Shown here one piece after another: positions 34,040-42,776 of a DNA stretch of 64,000 bases. The number at the start of each line of letters is the position of its first letter. Within the stretch, counting starts at the first letter, position 1. Source of the DNA: Taibaiella chishuiensis (GTDB taxonomy: Bacteria > Bacteroidota > Bacteroidia > Chitinophagales > Chitinophagaceae); the NCBI RefSeq assembly GCF_003014535.1, contig NZ_PYGD01000002.1, forward strand, positions 434,001-498,000. The letters are read 5' to 3'. Made by a program: the position numbers and the translations under genes. The notes beneath the pieces were generated by a model. That model was not told the origin of the DNA. It searched no databases and saw only the letters and a program-made list of their open reading frames with translations.

Positions 34040-36460
34040 ATGCCCGATACATTCTCACTGCCCCTTACCGATGTCGAAAGCGAACATTGTGCCCTTATCG
34101 TCGATAAAGGCCTGGATAAGGTAAAAGGCATAAAAAGCCATAAAGTAGAACTGAACAACAGACGGGCAGTGATCGGGACCGACGATCCTGAGCGCGTATT
34201 GCCTGAGGCAGTTGCTGCCATACGCGACCTGGGGTATGGCGTAGATACACTTAAGAAAACTTTCCCGGTAACGGGTATGAGCTGCGCCTCCTGTGCAGGC
34301 AGCGTAGAAAGCATGCTGGGCGCGCAACCCGGCGTGCTTAAGGCCACTGTCAACTTTGCCGACAGCACAACCCGTGTAGAGTTCGTGCCGGGCATTACAG
34401 ATGCCGCAAGCCTGAGGACCGCCGTACAATCTGTGGGTTACGACCTGGTGATCGACGAAAGCGAAGAGGCCGCCGGCAACCTGGAAGCCCTGCAGCAGGA
34501 GCATGCCCGGCAGTTGCACCGGCGTACCCTGGCCGCTATCCTGTTTTCCCTGCCCCTCGTCGTGATCGGTATGTTCTTTATGAATATGCCCTATGCTAAT
34601 TACATCATGTGGGCACTGGCCACGCCGGTAGTGCTCCTGTTTGGCCGCCAGTTCTTTGTCAACGCCTGGAAGCAACTGAAACACCGTTCGGCCAATATGG
34701 ATACCCTGGTGGCCATGAGTACCGGTATCGCTTATATCTTCAGTGTTTTCAATACGGTATACCCGCAATTCTGGCACAACCGCGGTTTACATGCCCACGT
34801 GTACTTCGAAGCGGCTGCCGTGGTGATCGCCTTTATCCTGTTGGGTAAAATGCTGGAAGAAAAAGCAAAGAGCAATACTTCCTCCGCCATAAAAAAACTG
34901 ATGGGTCTGCAGCCTGCTACGGTAACCATTATCCATGAAGGCGGGCACCAGATGGAGATCCCGGTGGCGAAAGTGAAACCCGGCGACACCCTGTTGGTTA
35001 AACCCGGCGAAAAGATTGCGGTCGACGGCAAGGTTACCGAAGGCAGTTCTTATGTAGATGAAAGCATGATTACCGGCGAACCCGTAGCCGTACTCAAAGC
35101 TGCAGGCGCTCCCGTATTTTCCGGCACGATCAACCAGAAGAGCAGTTTCCGCTTCGTGGCCGAAAAGGTAGGTGGCGACACTGTACTGGCCCGGATCATA
35201 CAGGCCGTACGGGATGCACAGGGCAGCAAGGCGCCGGTACAGAAACTGGTCGATAAGATTGCCGCTGTATTTGTACCGGTGGTGATCGGTATCGCCTTAC
35301 TGAGCCTCTTGTCCTGGGTTGTGCTGGGCGGCGATAACGGTCTTACACAAGGCTTGCTGGCATTTATTACGGTATTGGTGATTGCCTGTCCCTGTGCGCT
35401 GGGCCTGGCTACGCCCACCGCCATTATGGTGGGTGTGGGTAAAGGCGCAGAAAACGGTATCCTGATCAAAGATGCGGAAAGCCTGGAACTGGCTTATAAA
35501 ATGGACAGCATTATCCTCGATAAAACCGGTACCATTACCGAAGGCAAACCTGCCGTAACCGGTATACGCTGGGCGCAGGATGCTGATCGCGATGTATTGG
35601 CCGGTATTCTGTATGGCCTGGAGCGGCAATCGGAACATCCCCTGGCCGAAGCGGTAAGCCGTTACCTGCAGGAACAGCAGGTGAGCGAAGCCAGCCTGAG
35701 CCAGTTCGAAAGTATTACCGGTAAAGGCGTCTCTGCGAGTTACAATGGGCAGGTATACTATGCGGGCAGCCAAAAGCTGATGACGGAACGGCAGATCACC
35801 CTACCTGCCGACCTGCAGCAGCAAGCCACCGAATGGCTGGAACGTGCGCATACCGTGATCTGGCTGGGTAGCAAGGGCAAAGCGCTGGCCGCGGTTGCGA
35901 TCGCCGACAAGGTGAAGGACAGCTCTGCAGACGCGATACAAAGACTGCAGGCTATGGGCATCACGCCCTATATGCTTACCGGCGATAATGCGCATACCGC
36001 CGCTGCGGTAGCCGCCCAGACCGGAATTAAGGAGTTCCGGGCAGAGACCCTGCCTTCCGATAAAGCCGACTTTATCAAAGCATTGCAGCAACAAGGTCAT
36101 ATCGTAGGCATGGTGGGCGATGGTATTAACGATAGCCATGCCCTGGCGCAGGCCGATGTGAGTATTGCCATGGGCAAAGGCACGGATATCGCCATGGATG
36201 TGGCTAAAATGACCCTGATCTCTTCCGACCTGGGCAGTATTCCCAAAGCGGTATCGCTGTCGCGCCGCACGGTGCGCGTAATCCGCCAAAACCTGTTCTG
36301 GGCCTTTATTTATAACCTGGTGGGTATACCGCTTGCCGCCGGTATCCTGTATCCCTTTACCGGTTTCCTGCTCAACCCGATGATCGCGGGCGCGGCTATG
36401 GCGCTGAGCTCCGTATCGGTAGTGACGAACAGCCTGCGCCTTAAATACGCCCGGCTTTAA
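34040..36460 (+). CDS. copA: copper-translocating P1B-type ATPase
   Basis: An 806-residue Cu(I) export ATPase of the inner membrane. Two N-terminal HMA folds are present: the first (residues 1-74) has lost the CxxC pair (VESEHCALIV), while the second keeps GMSCASC near 78-84. Membrane and catalytic motifs follow in order: SSYVDESMITGEP (TGE), IACPCALGLATPT with the CPC metal site near 448-450, DKTGT phosphorylation site near 494, SEHPLAEAV (HP), and MVGDGINDSHALA near 692. The C-terminus keeps the last two helices, with NPMIAGAAMALSSVSVVTNSLRL. It lies directly after the copper regulator and before an HMA chaperone, and should expel copper from the cytoplasm. Confidence 0.95.
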   Translation: MPDTFSLPLTDVESEHCALIVDKGLDKVKGIKSHKVELNNRRAVIGTDDPERVLPEAVAAIRDLGYGVDTLKKTFPVTGMSCASCAGSVESMLGAQPGVLKATVNFADSTTRVEFVPGITDAASLRTAVQSVGYDLVIDESEEAAGNLEALQQEHARQLHRRTLAAILFSLPLVVIGMFFMNMPYANYIMWALATPVVLLFGRQFFVNAWKQLKHRSANMDTLVAMSTGIAYIFSVFNTVYPQFWHNRGLHAHVYFEAAAVVIAFILLGKMLEEKAKSNTSSAIKKLMGLQPATVTIIHEGGHQMEIPVAKVKPGDTLLVKPGEKIAVDGKVTEGSSYVDESMITGEPVAVLKAAGAPVFSGTINQKSSFRFVAEKVGGDTVLARIIQAVRDAQGSKAPVQKLVDKIAAVFVPVVIGIALLSLLSWVVLGGDNGLTQGLLAFITVLVIACPCALGLATPTAIMVGVGKGAENGILIKDAESLELAYKMDSIILDKTGTITEGKPAVTGIRWAQDADRDVLAGILYGLERQSEHPLAEAVSRYLQEQQVSEASLSQFESITGKGVSASYNGQVYYAGSQKLMTERQITLPADLQQQATEWLERAHTVIWLGSKGKALAAVAIADKVKDSSADAIQRLQAMGITPYMLTGDNAHTAAAVAAQTGIKEFRAETLPSDKADFIKALQQQGHIVGMVGDGINDSHALAQADVSIAMGKGTDIAMDVAKMTLISSDLGSIPKAVSLSRRTVRVIRQNLFWAFIYNLVGIPLAAGILYPFTGFLLNPMIAGAAMALSSVSVVTNSLRLKYARL

Positions 36461-36536
36461 AATCTTGTAATTTTTTTCTCTAATTGTATAACAGCAGGGC
36501 TACCGGCTTACCGGAACTTTGCACAAACCAATAACA

Positions 36537-36755
36537 ATGAATACGCTGAAGTTTAAGACCAATATCAATTGTAATGGTTGTATCAACGCAGTTACCCCGC
36601 ACCTCGATAAAGTAGAAAAACTGGCCAGCTGGCAGGTCGATACTGCGCATGCCGATAAAATACTGACGGTAGTAAGCCCGGCCGATGGCCCGGATGCCGC
36701 TACCATAACGGCAGTTGTCGAAAAGGCAGGATTTAAGATCAGTACGCTGGAATAA
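36537..36755 (+). CDS. HMA-domain copper chaperone (CopZ-like)
   Basis: A 72-residue single HMA domain: MNTLKFKTNINCNGC with Cys12 and Cys15, then SWQVDTAHADKILTV and AGFKISTLE. The start at 36537 removes six residues that are not part of the fold. It would carry Cu(I) in the cytoplasm to CopA, from whose gene it is separated by 76 bp. It is followed after 15 bp by the DUF3347 lipoprotein, so the two are probably co-transcribed. Confidence 0.88.
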   Translation: MNTLKFKTNINCNGCINAVTPHLDKVEKLASWQVDTAHADKILTVVSPADGPDAATITAVVEKAGFKISTLE

Positions 36756-36770
36756 TCTGAAATAGGAACT

Positions 36771-37385
36771 ATGACCCACCCGAAGGAACAAAATACTGTT
36801 TTGCGCATCTTGCCCCTGCTGGCAGCGGCACTGCTCTTGTGGAGCTGTAATGCCGGCAATGGTGTCCCCTCCGGTCCGCAAACCGCGACCTGGGCCGATA
36901 CCAGTGCAGCCAGGTTGTTACATCCGCTGGCCGTGAAGCCCCAGGCGCAAATTACCCGCGTTACCGGGCAGGCCTATGCTGTATACCTTAAGATCGGTGA
37001 TGCGCTGGTGCGTGATAACCAGGAGGCGGCAGCCGGTGCTGCGGACCAATTGCTGGCCCTGCCTGCATTGAGCGCTACCGATACGGCAACCGCCACCCAG
37101 GTGCAGTTGTATAACAGTTATGTACGGGCTATAGGAAAAGCCGCAGCGGATATCGCAAAAGGCGATCTAAAACAACAACGCATAGCCTTTGGCGCCTTAT
37201 CGGGCGATATGTTCGAACTGGTAAAATTTTTTGGCAGTGATAAACCGGTATACCAGGTCCATTGTCCCATGGCCTTCGACGACCTGGGCGGCAGTTGGCT
37301 GAGCGACCGGGCCGTTATCCGCAATCCCTATTATGGCAGCGATATGCTGGAATGCGGCGATATCGTCGCCATTATAAGACCTTAA
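36771..37385 (+). CDS. DUF3347 lipoprotein
   Basis: A 204-residue exported protein with a lipobox (LLLWSC, Cys26). The mature part matches DUF3347: VYLKIGDALVRDNQEAAAGAADQL near the start, FGALSGDMFELVKFF, then the signature VYQVHCPMAFDDLGGSWLS and IRNPYYGSDMLECGDI. DUF3347 domains occur beside or fused to CusB-type efflux adaptors and copper proteins in Bacteroidota. The conserved HCPMA and MLECG motifs could bind Cu(I) through Met/Cys/His. A periplasmic copper-binding role is inferred from context. Confidence 0.85.
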   Translation: MTHPKEQNTVLRILPLLAAALLLWSCNAGNGVPSGPQTATWADTSAARLLHPLAVKPQAQITRVTGQAYAVYLKIGDALVRDNQEAAAGAADQLLALPALSATDTATATQVQLYNSYVRAIGKAAADIAKGDLKQQRIAFGALSGDMFELVKFFGSDKPVYQVHCPMAFDDLGGSWLSDRAVIRNPYYGSDMLECGDIVAIIRP

Positions 37386-37402
37386 AATAAAATCAGGGTT
37401 AA

Positions 37403-37446
37403 GCACAGGCAAAGACTGCGACTGCAGGCTTTGCCTGTGCCTGTTT
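37403..37446 (+). terminator. terminator between convergent genes
   Basis: GCACAGGCAAAG pairs perfectly with CTTTGCCTGTGC (12 bp, 14-base loop), followed by CTGTTTG. It lies just after the DUF3347 stop and ends the copper cluster. Confidence 0.75.
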
Positions 37447-37491
37447 GTACGGGTACGGTAACCCGGGAGCAGGTTTGATGTGATCATCTGC

Positions 37492-38004
37492 TTAATCGGC
37501 GCCCAACTGCAGTACATTGGCCCCCGGCGGATTTTCTATATGGCGCTGCAGGAGCTTATCATGGACCGTAACCAAAATTTCTACAGATCCTGTACTTACA
37601 ATAGCTTCCAGGATATGGCCGCCGCTGGCCCGGAAGGTTTCGTCCGTAGCCACGCCATGCGCATGGATGCTTACCTCGTTGCCCTGCCAGGCTATAGAGC
37701 CGTTCATGCTGGCCAGTTCTACATTTTTAAAGGTTCTGGGCGTATATTGTTTGGTCTTGAAGTTAAAAAAGCCAAACGTAATATCCACGAAGCCGATAGC
37801 GCTGAAGGAGGCCGAGGGCAATTGCTCTTGTTGGGCCAGCGCTTTAAGCCGCTCCAGCACCGATGCGCCCTGGCGCAGTACTACCAGGTAACCCGTGGGT
37901 ACCTTTATATATTCCGGTGTATTGGGCGAGGGTGTCGCCTGTGCTGCGGCGGGTGCGGTACGCAGCAGGGCCAGCGTTGCAGCCAGTAGAATCAGGGTTT
38001 TCAT
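37492..38004 (-). CDS. exported PPC/DUF296 domain protein
   Basis: A 170-residue protein with a signal peptide (MKTLILLAATLALLRTAPAAAQ) and one PPC (plant and prokaryote conserved, DUF296) domain: GYLVVLRQGASVLERL, FSAIGFVDITFGFFNFKTKQY, SIHAHGVATDETFRASGGHI, ILVTVHDK. The His residues of IHAHG are the conserved metal-site-like positions of the family. Most PPC proteins are cytosolic or linked to AT-hook DNA binding in plants, so an exported version is somewhat unusual. Function unknown. Confidence 0.85.
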   Translation of the reverse strand: MKTLILLAATLALLRTAPAAAQATPSPNTPEYIKVPTGYLVVLRQGASVLERLKALAQQEQLPSASFSAIGFVDITFGFFNFKTKQYTPRTFKNVELASMNGSIAWQGNEVSIHAHGVATDETFRASGGHILEAIVSTGSVEILVTVHDKLLQRHIENPPGANVLQLGAD

Positions 38005-38114
38005 AACCTGTTGGTCTGTTGAGCTGATATAACAGCAACACTAAATATTTGTTGTTAACAAGTTTTGAAGAACTTTAGCGGGTCGCGACTGTATGCAATA
38101 GCAAATGTTTTTTT

Positions 38115-38579
38115 ATGAAACGTTATTGGCTGTTATGCCTGCTGCTGCTTGTGTCGTATACGCCTTCCCCTGCCCGGCAGGCGGCTGTACGGCCCGCCCG
38201 GACCTATACTTTCGTACCCGAAACGGTCTTTCCCATGGGGAGCAGGCCTATGCGCGTTACGGCTACATTCCAGCTTGTTATCACGCGCGATAAGGTAACG
38301 AGTTACCTGCCTTATTTCGGTAGCGCCGATGCGCCTGCCTATGGGAACAATAATGGTCCCGGTGATTTTACTTTGCTTCAATTCGACTATTCAGAAGAGC
38401 CGGGTAAAAAAGGCGCTACGATCATTCGTATTACTCCCCGCGACAAGGGCGATGTGCGCCGGATCGAAATGACTTATTTCCCCGGCAGTGCTTATGCCGA
38501 TGTCAGTCTTATCTTCAACCGGCGACAAAGCATCCGTTACCGCGGGCAGGTAACGGTATCCGGTACAGCAGGCCGTTGA
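38115..38579 (+). CDS. DUF4251 exported protein
   Basis: A 154-residue protein with an N-terminal signal peptide (MKRYWLLCLLLLVSYTPSPA). The rest fits DUF4251 of Bacteroidota: YTFVPETVFPMG, VTSYLPYFGSADAPAYGNNNGPGDF, and a beta-rich end with SIRYRGQVT. Such proteins are small periplasmic beta folds of unknown role. Monocistronic, ending just before a perfect palindromic terminator. Confidence 0.85.
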   Translation: MKRYWLLCLLLLVSYTPSPARQAAVRPARTYTFVPETVFPMGSRPMRVTATFQLVITRDKVTSYLPYFGSADAPAYGNNNGPGDFTLLQFDYSEEPGKKGATIIRITPRDKGDVRRIEMTYFPGSAYADVSLIFNRRQSIRYRGQVTVSGTAGR

Positions 38580-38600
38580 CCGGGTTGGTATAAAAGTAAT

Positions 38601-38640
38601 AAGAGGAAAAGCCTGCCGGTACCGGCAGGCTTTTCCTCTT
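38601..38640. terminator. perfect 40-base palindromic bidirectional terminator
   Basis: The whole segment equals its own reverse complement, centred on GGTACC, with AAGAGGAAAA and TTTTCCTCTT at the ends. It sits between the stops of the convergent DUF4251 and arsC genes and supplies a T-rich end on both strands. Confidence 0.9.
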
Positions 38641-39058
38641 AAGCGTGTAGCTGATCCTTTATAAATTGCCGGCAATATTCTTTAACCTGATCCCTGACCT
38701 GGCGGAACTGCTGGAGAATAGCTGGTTCCGTACCGGTGGCCCGGGCCGGGTCCGGGAAGTTATGATGAAACTTCTGTGCCTTCCCGGGGAAAATGGGACA
38801 ATGTTCCTGCGCATGATCGCATACCGTGATCACGAAGTCGAAGTCATGCTGAGCGTAGGTATCGACCGTATCGGAACTGTGCCGGCTGATGTCGATCCCG
38901 TCTTCCTGCATAACGGTTACAGCCCGTGGATTAAGGCCATGGGCTTCGATGCCGGCGCTGTATACCAGGATGCGCTCCGGGGCAAAATAGCGTAGATAAG
39001 CTTCAGCCATCTGGCTGCGGCAACTGTTGCCGGTACAGAGTACGAGTATTTTTTTCAT
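38639..39058 (-). CDS. arsC: arsenate reductase, low-molecular-weight phosphatase type
   Basis: A 139-residue enzyme with the LMW-PTP-like active site CTGNSCRSQ (Cys8, Cys13, Arg14) at the N-terminus. Further features are SAGIEAHGLNPRA, DGIDISRHSS, DFVITVCDHAQEHCP with the redox Cys pair, and a DPA motif in FPDPARATG. It would reduce arsenate to arsenite using thioredoxin or a related thiol system in the cytoplasm. It lies downstream of the DUF6428 gene on the same strand, a pairing common in Bacteroidota arsenic loci. No arsenite exporter is visible in the window. Confidence 0.92.
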   Translation of the reverse strand: MKKILVLCTGNSCRSQMAEAYLRYFAPERILVYSAGIEAHGLNPRAVTVMQEDGIDISRHSSDTVDTYAQHDFDFVITVCDHAQEHCPIFPGKAQKFHHNFPDPARATGTEPAILQQFRQVRDQVKEYCRQFIKDQLHA

Positions 39059-39158
39059 AAGGTTTAATTGATAAGCCAGATTAAATGGATAAAGTAAAAC
39101 TTGGGGCCGAAACGATAATCAGGAATCGTTTCCGGTACCCGGTGCCGGCATAGCCTGC

Positions 39159-39614
39159 TCATGAGCAGCAACTACTACCGGGTGTACAACTATTGGGGCC
39201 GGTACCGGCGGTTGGGGCGGGTATGCCGCAGCGATCCCGGGCCAGGCATGCCGTAGCTTTGTTGCGCAGCACAAAGTGGTCGCCCTCGCAGGCCAGGTCG
39301 TACCTGCCGATGGTGGCCTGCTGGTATTCCACTTCTACGGGCAGGTCGTCGCTGATACCCAGTTGCGCTTCCGACAGGGTTATGATGTGCAGCAGTTTGC
39401 CCGGCTTCAGCCGGTGTTCATAGTCGTCTGCATCCCAAAGCTGGAAGTTGACCACCTTTTCGGTTCTTAAGGTACCGCCGCAGTCGATAAACCGTTTTTC
39501 GATCAGGCCTACTTCCGTTACATGGAAGTGTTCGGGTACGGTATCCCCGTTTTCTAACCGGAATGCTACGGTGCTGAGTTGGGGCAGCAGTGTTTTAATG
39601 GCTGATAACAGCAT
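39159..39614 (-). CDS. DUF6428 family arsenic-associated protein
   Basis: The start is set at ATG 39614 (MLLSAIKTLLPQL), where family similarity begins. The 151-residue protein has VAFRLENGDTVPEHFHVTEVGLIEKRFIDCGG, typical of DUF6428. VVNFQLWDADDYEHRL, GRYDLACEGDHFVL and a Cys-rich tail ending CTPGSSCCS follow. The tail Cys residues could bind arsenite. Members are usually found next to arsR/arsC. It is the first gene of the minus-strand arsenic transcript, whose promoter region holds a likely ArsR-type operator. Confidence 0.82.
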   Translation of the reverse strand: MLLSAIKTLLPQLSTVAFRLENGDTVPEHFHVTEVGLIEKRFIDCGGTLRTEKVVNFQLWDADDYEHRLKPGKLLHIITLSEAQLGISDDLPVEVEYQQATIGRYDLACEGDHFVLRNKATACLARDRCGIPAPTAGTGPNSCTPGSSCCS

Positions 39615-39637
39615 GTTTTTTGTTTTATTTATATATT

Positions 39638-39651
39638 GCAATATTACGATT
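39638..39651. promoter_or_regulatory. ArsR-type operator candidate, copy 1
   Basis: GCAATATTACGATT, 24 bases upstream of the DUF6428 start. The sequence is part of an imperfect palindrome with AT-rich centre, as in ArsR/SmtB operators. The same 14 bases recur at 39847-39860. Confidence 0.5.
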
Positions 39652-40212
39652 AACTAAGCTAAAAAAATGCGGGACAGCATTTCCCGGTGCGCACATCTTC
39701 GGTAAAAAAAGCCGGAGCTCCCTCCATAATTCGACCATACCTTTTCGTCGATACCAGGACCTGGTAGTTTCAGGATCGTGGGCAGTTGGTTCTGCTCCGG
39801 GGTAAATATTTCACTTAGGGTTAGTCCCTTGGCGCTTTATTTAATCGCAATATTACGATTGAATAGTGTGCGGACCAAATTTTTTTACCGGACCAGGGCG
39901 TAAATGAGCGGATGCAAACCGCTTGTCCATTTGGATTTCGAACAAAACAAATTGAAACAGAGTGGGGTAGGCTGGCGGATACAGCGGCCGGGGATGTACT
40001 GGCGAAAATAATCTTTGTTATTGCGGCAGGGCCTTTTCGTAAAGAAAAACCCCGATCTGAAATATTTTTTTTGGTTAACGGACTTAAATATGTTTTTTAA
40101 CTATTATTTTAGCTGACGACCTAACCATCTGTTTATTTTACCGGTCTTGTTATTTACCAGACCTTATAAACACATTGTACTGATCAATTATCCGTTCCTT
40201 TTAAATGATTAA
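39652..40212. other. intergenic region without convincing gene
   Basis: About 560 bases between the arsenic genes and the PKD protein gene. Apart from the second operator copy, short open frames here have no recognisable similarity, signal peptide or family motif. The AT-rich last 150 bases probably carry the promoter of the PKD gene, but no exact -7 match was found. Confidence 0.5.
39847..39860. promoter_or_regulatory. ArsR-type operator candidate, copy 2
   Basis: The same 14 bases as copy 1, here within AATCG-CAATATTA-CGATT, which has perfect 5-base outer arms. It has no gene immediately next to it, so it may be the remnant of a divergent regulator promoter. Confidence 0.5.
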
Positions 40213-42702
40213 ATGAGCTACATGAGCAGAAACCTTACCTCTTTATCTTTCTTTTTACGAACCTTAATCTGCTGTGCTTTCCTGGGGAGCTTCGGGGAAA
40301 AAGCCTTTGCCCAATACCCTGTTTGCGACAGCATGGTTTACTTTATCAGCGGCGGCTCGATCTACAATCTCAATACTTACCTGCCTATTTCGGCCACTAA
40401 CCCGGTTTTAAACACCTTTCCGCCTCCCGGTGGTATATCGCTGGCCGTAAGCACCAATCTTAATTCGTCTACGGGGCCTTCGCCCACCTTTTACGCGGTG
40501 ATCGGCGCCAATTATTATTATTATGACGGTACTACCTGGGTCAACACCGGTCATACATCCGGTTCGGTAGATATCGGTGCGGGTGGCGGTTATATTTATG
40601 GCAAAACCGGCGCAGATATCTACCGTTACGACGGTACGGGTAATGCGACGATTATCGCTACCTTGCCATCGGCCGTAAACGTTTACGATATCGCCGCGGA
40701 TTGCGAAGGCAATTTCTATGTGCTCGATCTGGCCGGCACGGCCGTTTTACGGAAATACAGTCCTACGGGTACCCTGATGTATACCTGGACCGTTACCGGA
40801 GGCCCGGCGGGTGCGATCTGTTTTTCGCTCTCCGGCAATCAATTGCTGGTAGGCAGTACACCGGTATATTCCGGTGTGGTGGATCCGGCTTCTACGACCA
40901 TTGCATTGACTGCATTGGGTAATATCCCGGTTGCGATCGACTTTGGCGGTTGCCCGTTCATGTACTCACCCCAGGTAACCGATACCTTATACCAATGTTC
41001 TGCAACGCAGTCTTTTACCGTAACGGCCGGTGGCAAACCGCCTTACTCCGCAGCCATATTGAACGGTAGCGCTGCCATAACCGGCACCGGTCCTAATTTT
41101 ACCGTAACGCCTACCGGTCTTACCCGCGTGGTGCTGAGTTCTACCTCATCGGGTTGCGGCAGCGGGCCCATTACTACAGATACCTTCCTGATGGTGCCGC
41201 CGCCGGCTATCGACGCCGGTGTCAGCGATACCCTGTTCGGATGCGGCTTATATGCCGACACCCTGCATGGCATACTGACCAACGGCCAGCCCTGGGTTAC
41301 GTACCAATACGCCTGGAGCCCGGCCACATCCATCTCTTCGGGGGCCACAACGCTTAACCCGGTAATCAACCCGACAGCCAACACGATGTATCATCTGAAG
41401 ATGACCACCAGTGCGACCCAGGGCAATTGCCAGTATACCGATTCCGTATTCGTACCTATTTCCAATAAGACGATCAACCCCGACTTTACTTATCGCATGA
41501 TCTACGGCTGTGATTTCGACAGCGTAGCCTTCCATAGTACAACGCCGCTTGCCGATAACTGGGAATGGGATTTCGGCGATGGACAAACATCGACGCTGGA
41601 GAGCCCCGTGCACCGCTACGACCAGCAAAACAGCTATACCGTACGTCTTTTTGCTTCGAATCCCTATTGTGCCGATAGCATCCAGAAACCCATCAGTACG
41701 AGCCATCCGCTGGATGCCACATTTACCGTAAGTGCCGATACCATATGCCTGGGCACAGCGGTACAGTTTACCGGTACCTCTACGGTATTCTTAAAACCGG
41801 CTACCTGCTCCTGGAATTTCGGCGATGGCAATACCTCGGCCAATTGTAACCCCTCACATACCTTTACCACACCGGGTGTTTATAACGTACAACTGGTTAT
41901 TGCCGACAGTATCTCCTGTCGCGACACGGCCTACCGCGTCATTACGGTAGACAGCGTGCCGGCACTGGATATCGAGCTCGACCGTCATGCGTTGTGTATC
42001 GGCGACCAGGTAAATGTAAAAGCCCGGTATACCCGCCAGGGCCTGGTTGCACTCAACTGGGACTTCGGTGACCAGAGCGGCACCCGTAATATTGCGGCTA
42101 CCTCCCATTCCTATGACCGGCAAGGTGTTTATTATATTTCGGCCGGCGTTGTGTACAGGGTTTGTCCGGAGGTTATAAAACAGGACTCCGTAGTCGTGCA
42201 TACGCCGCCGGATGTATATATCGGGCCGGATACCACGCTTTGCCTGCAGGGCAGCCCGTTATTCCTGAGCAACCAGACCGGCGCCGCGGGACAATACCTG
42301 TGGAGTACCGGCGATACTACACGGATCCTGAAAGTTACCCACGACGGTACTTATAGCCTTACCGTGCGTAATGAATTCGATTGTACCGGTACCGACGAGA
42401 TGATCGTCCGTAAAGACTGTTATACCGATGTGCCCAACTCCTTTACGCCTAATGGCGATGGTGTAAACGATTATTTCTACCCCAGGCAGTTGCTTGCACA
42501 GGGCGTATCCTCTTTTACCATGAATGTATTTAACCGTTGGGGACAAAGTGTGTTCCAGACTGCAGTTGCCGACGGTCGTGGCTGGGATGGTAAGTTCAAT
42601 GATAAGGAACAACCCGCAGGGGTATACATTTACCAGATCAAGGTCATCTTTAAGAATGGCAGATCTGAGCATTACGATGGGAATGTAACGCTGCTACGCT
42701 GA
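40213..42702 (+). CDS. PKD-domain surface protein with T9SS type B (CHU_C) sorting domain
   Basis: An 829-residue secreted protein. A signal peptide ends in KAFAQ; residues about 30-250 form a beta-propeller-like region of short repeats (YYYYDGTTWVNTG, IYRYDGTG). Three PKD domains follow, with WEWDFGDGQTSTLESPVHRY, CSWNFGDGNTS and LNWDFGDQSGTR. The C-terminus is a gliding-motility-associated CHU_C domain (NSFTPNGDGVNDYF, NVFNRWGQSVFQ, GVYIYQIKVIFKNG). Type B domains direct export by T9SS, with surface retention by interaction with SprF-like proteins. No SprF-like (PorP) gene is adjacent. Likely an adhesin; binding partner unknown. Confidence 0.88.
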   Translation: MSYMSRNLTSLSFFLRTLICCAFLGSFGEKAFAQYPVCDSMVYFISGGSIYNLNTYLPISATNPVLNTFPPPGGISLAVSTNLNSSTGPSPTFYAVIGANYYYYDGTTWVNTGHTSGSVDIGAGGGYIYGKTGADIYRYDGTGNATIIATLPSAVNVYDIAADCEGNFYVLDLAGTAVLRKYSPTGTLMYTWTVTGGPAGAICFSLSGNQLLVGSTPVYSGVVDPASTTIALTALGNIPVAIDFGGCPFMYSPQVTDTLYQCSATQSFTVTAGGKPPYSAAILNGSAAITGTGPNFTVTPTGLTRVVLSSTSSGCGSGPITTDTFLMVPPPAIDAGVSDTLFGCGLYADTLHGILTNGQPWVTYQYAWSPATSISSGATTLNPVINPTANTMYHLKMTTSATQGNCQYTDSVFVPISNKTINPDFTYRMIYGCDFDSVAFHSTTPLADNWEWDFGDGQTSTLESPVHRYDQQNSYTVRLFASNPYCADSIQKPISTSHPLDATFTVSADTICLGTAVQFTGTSTVFLKPATCSWNFGDGNTSANCNPSHTFTTPGVYNVQLVIADSISCRDTAYRVITVDSVPALDIELDRHALCIGDQVNVKARYTRQGLVALNWDFGDQSGTRNIAATSHSYDRQGVYYISAGVVYRVCPEVIKQDSVVVHTPPDVYIGPDTTLCLQGSPLFLSNQTGAAGQYLWSTGDTTRILKVTHDGTYSLTVRNEFDCTGTDEMIVRKDCYTDVPNSFTPNGDGVNDYFYPRQLLAQGVSSFTMNVFNRWGQSVFQTAVADGRGWDGKFNDKEQPAGVYIYQIKVIFKNGRSEHYDGNVTLLR

Positions 42703-42736
42703 CATCAGCCGCATATTTCTCCTTGCAACAAACAGG

Positions 42737-42776
42737 CGCCCGCCCCTGCAATCCGCAGTGGGCGGGCGTTCTCTTT
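42737..42776. terminator. terminator between convergent genes
   Basis: A GC-rich stem, CGCCCGCCCCTGC against GCAGTGGGCGGGCG with one mismatch and a short loop, is followed by TTCTCTTT. It sits between the PKD gene and the radical SAM gene and may serve both. Confidence 0.75.
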
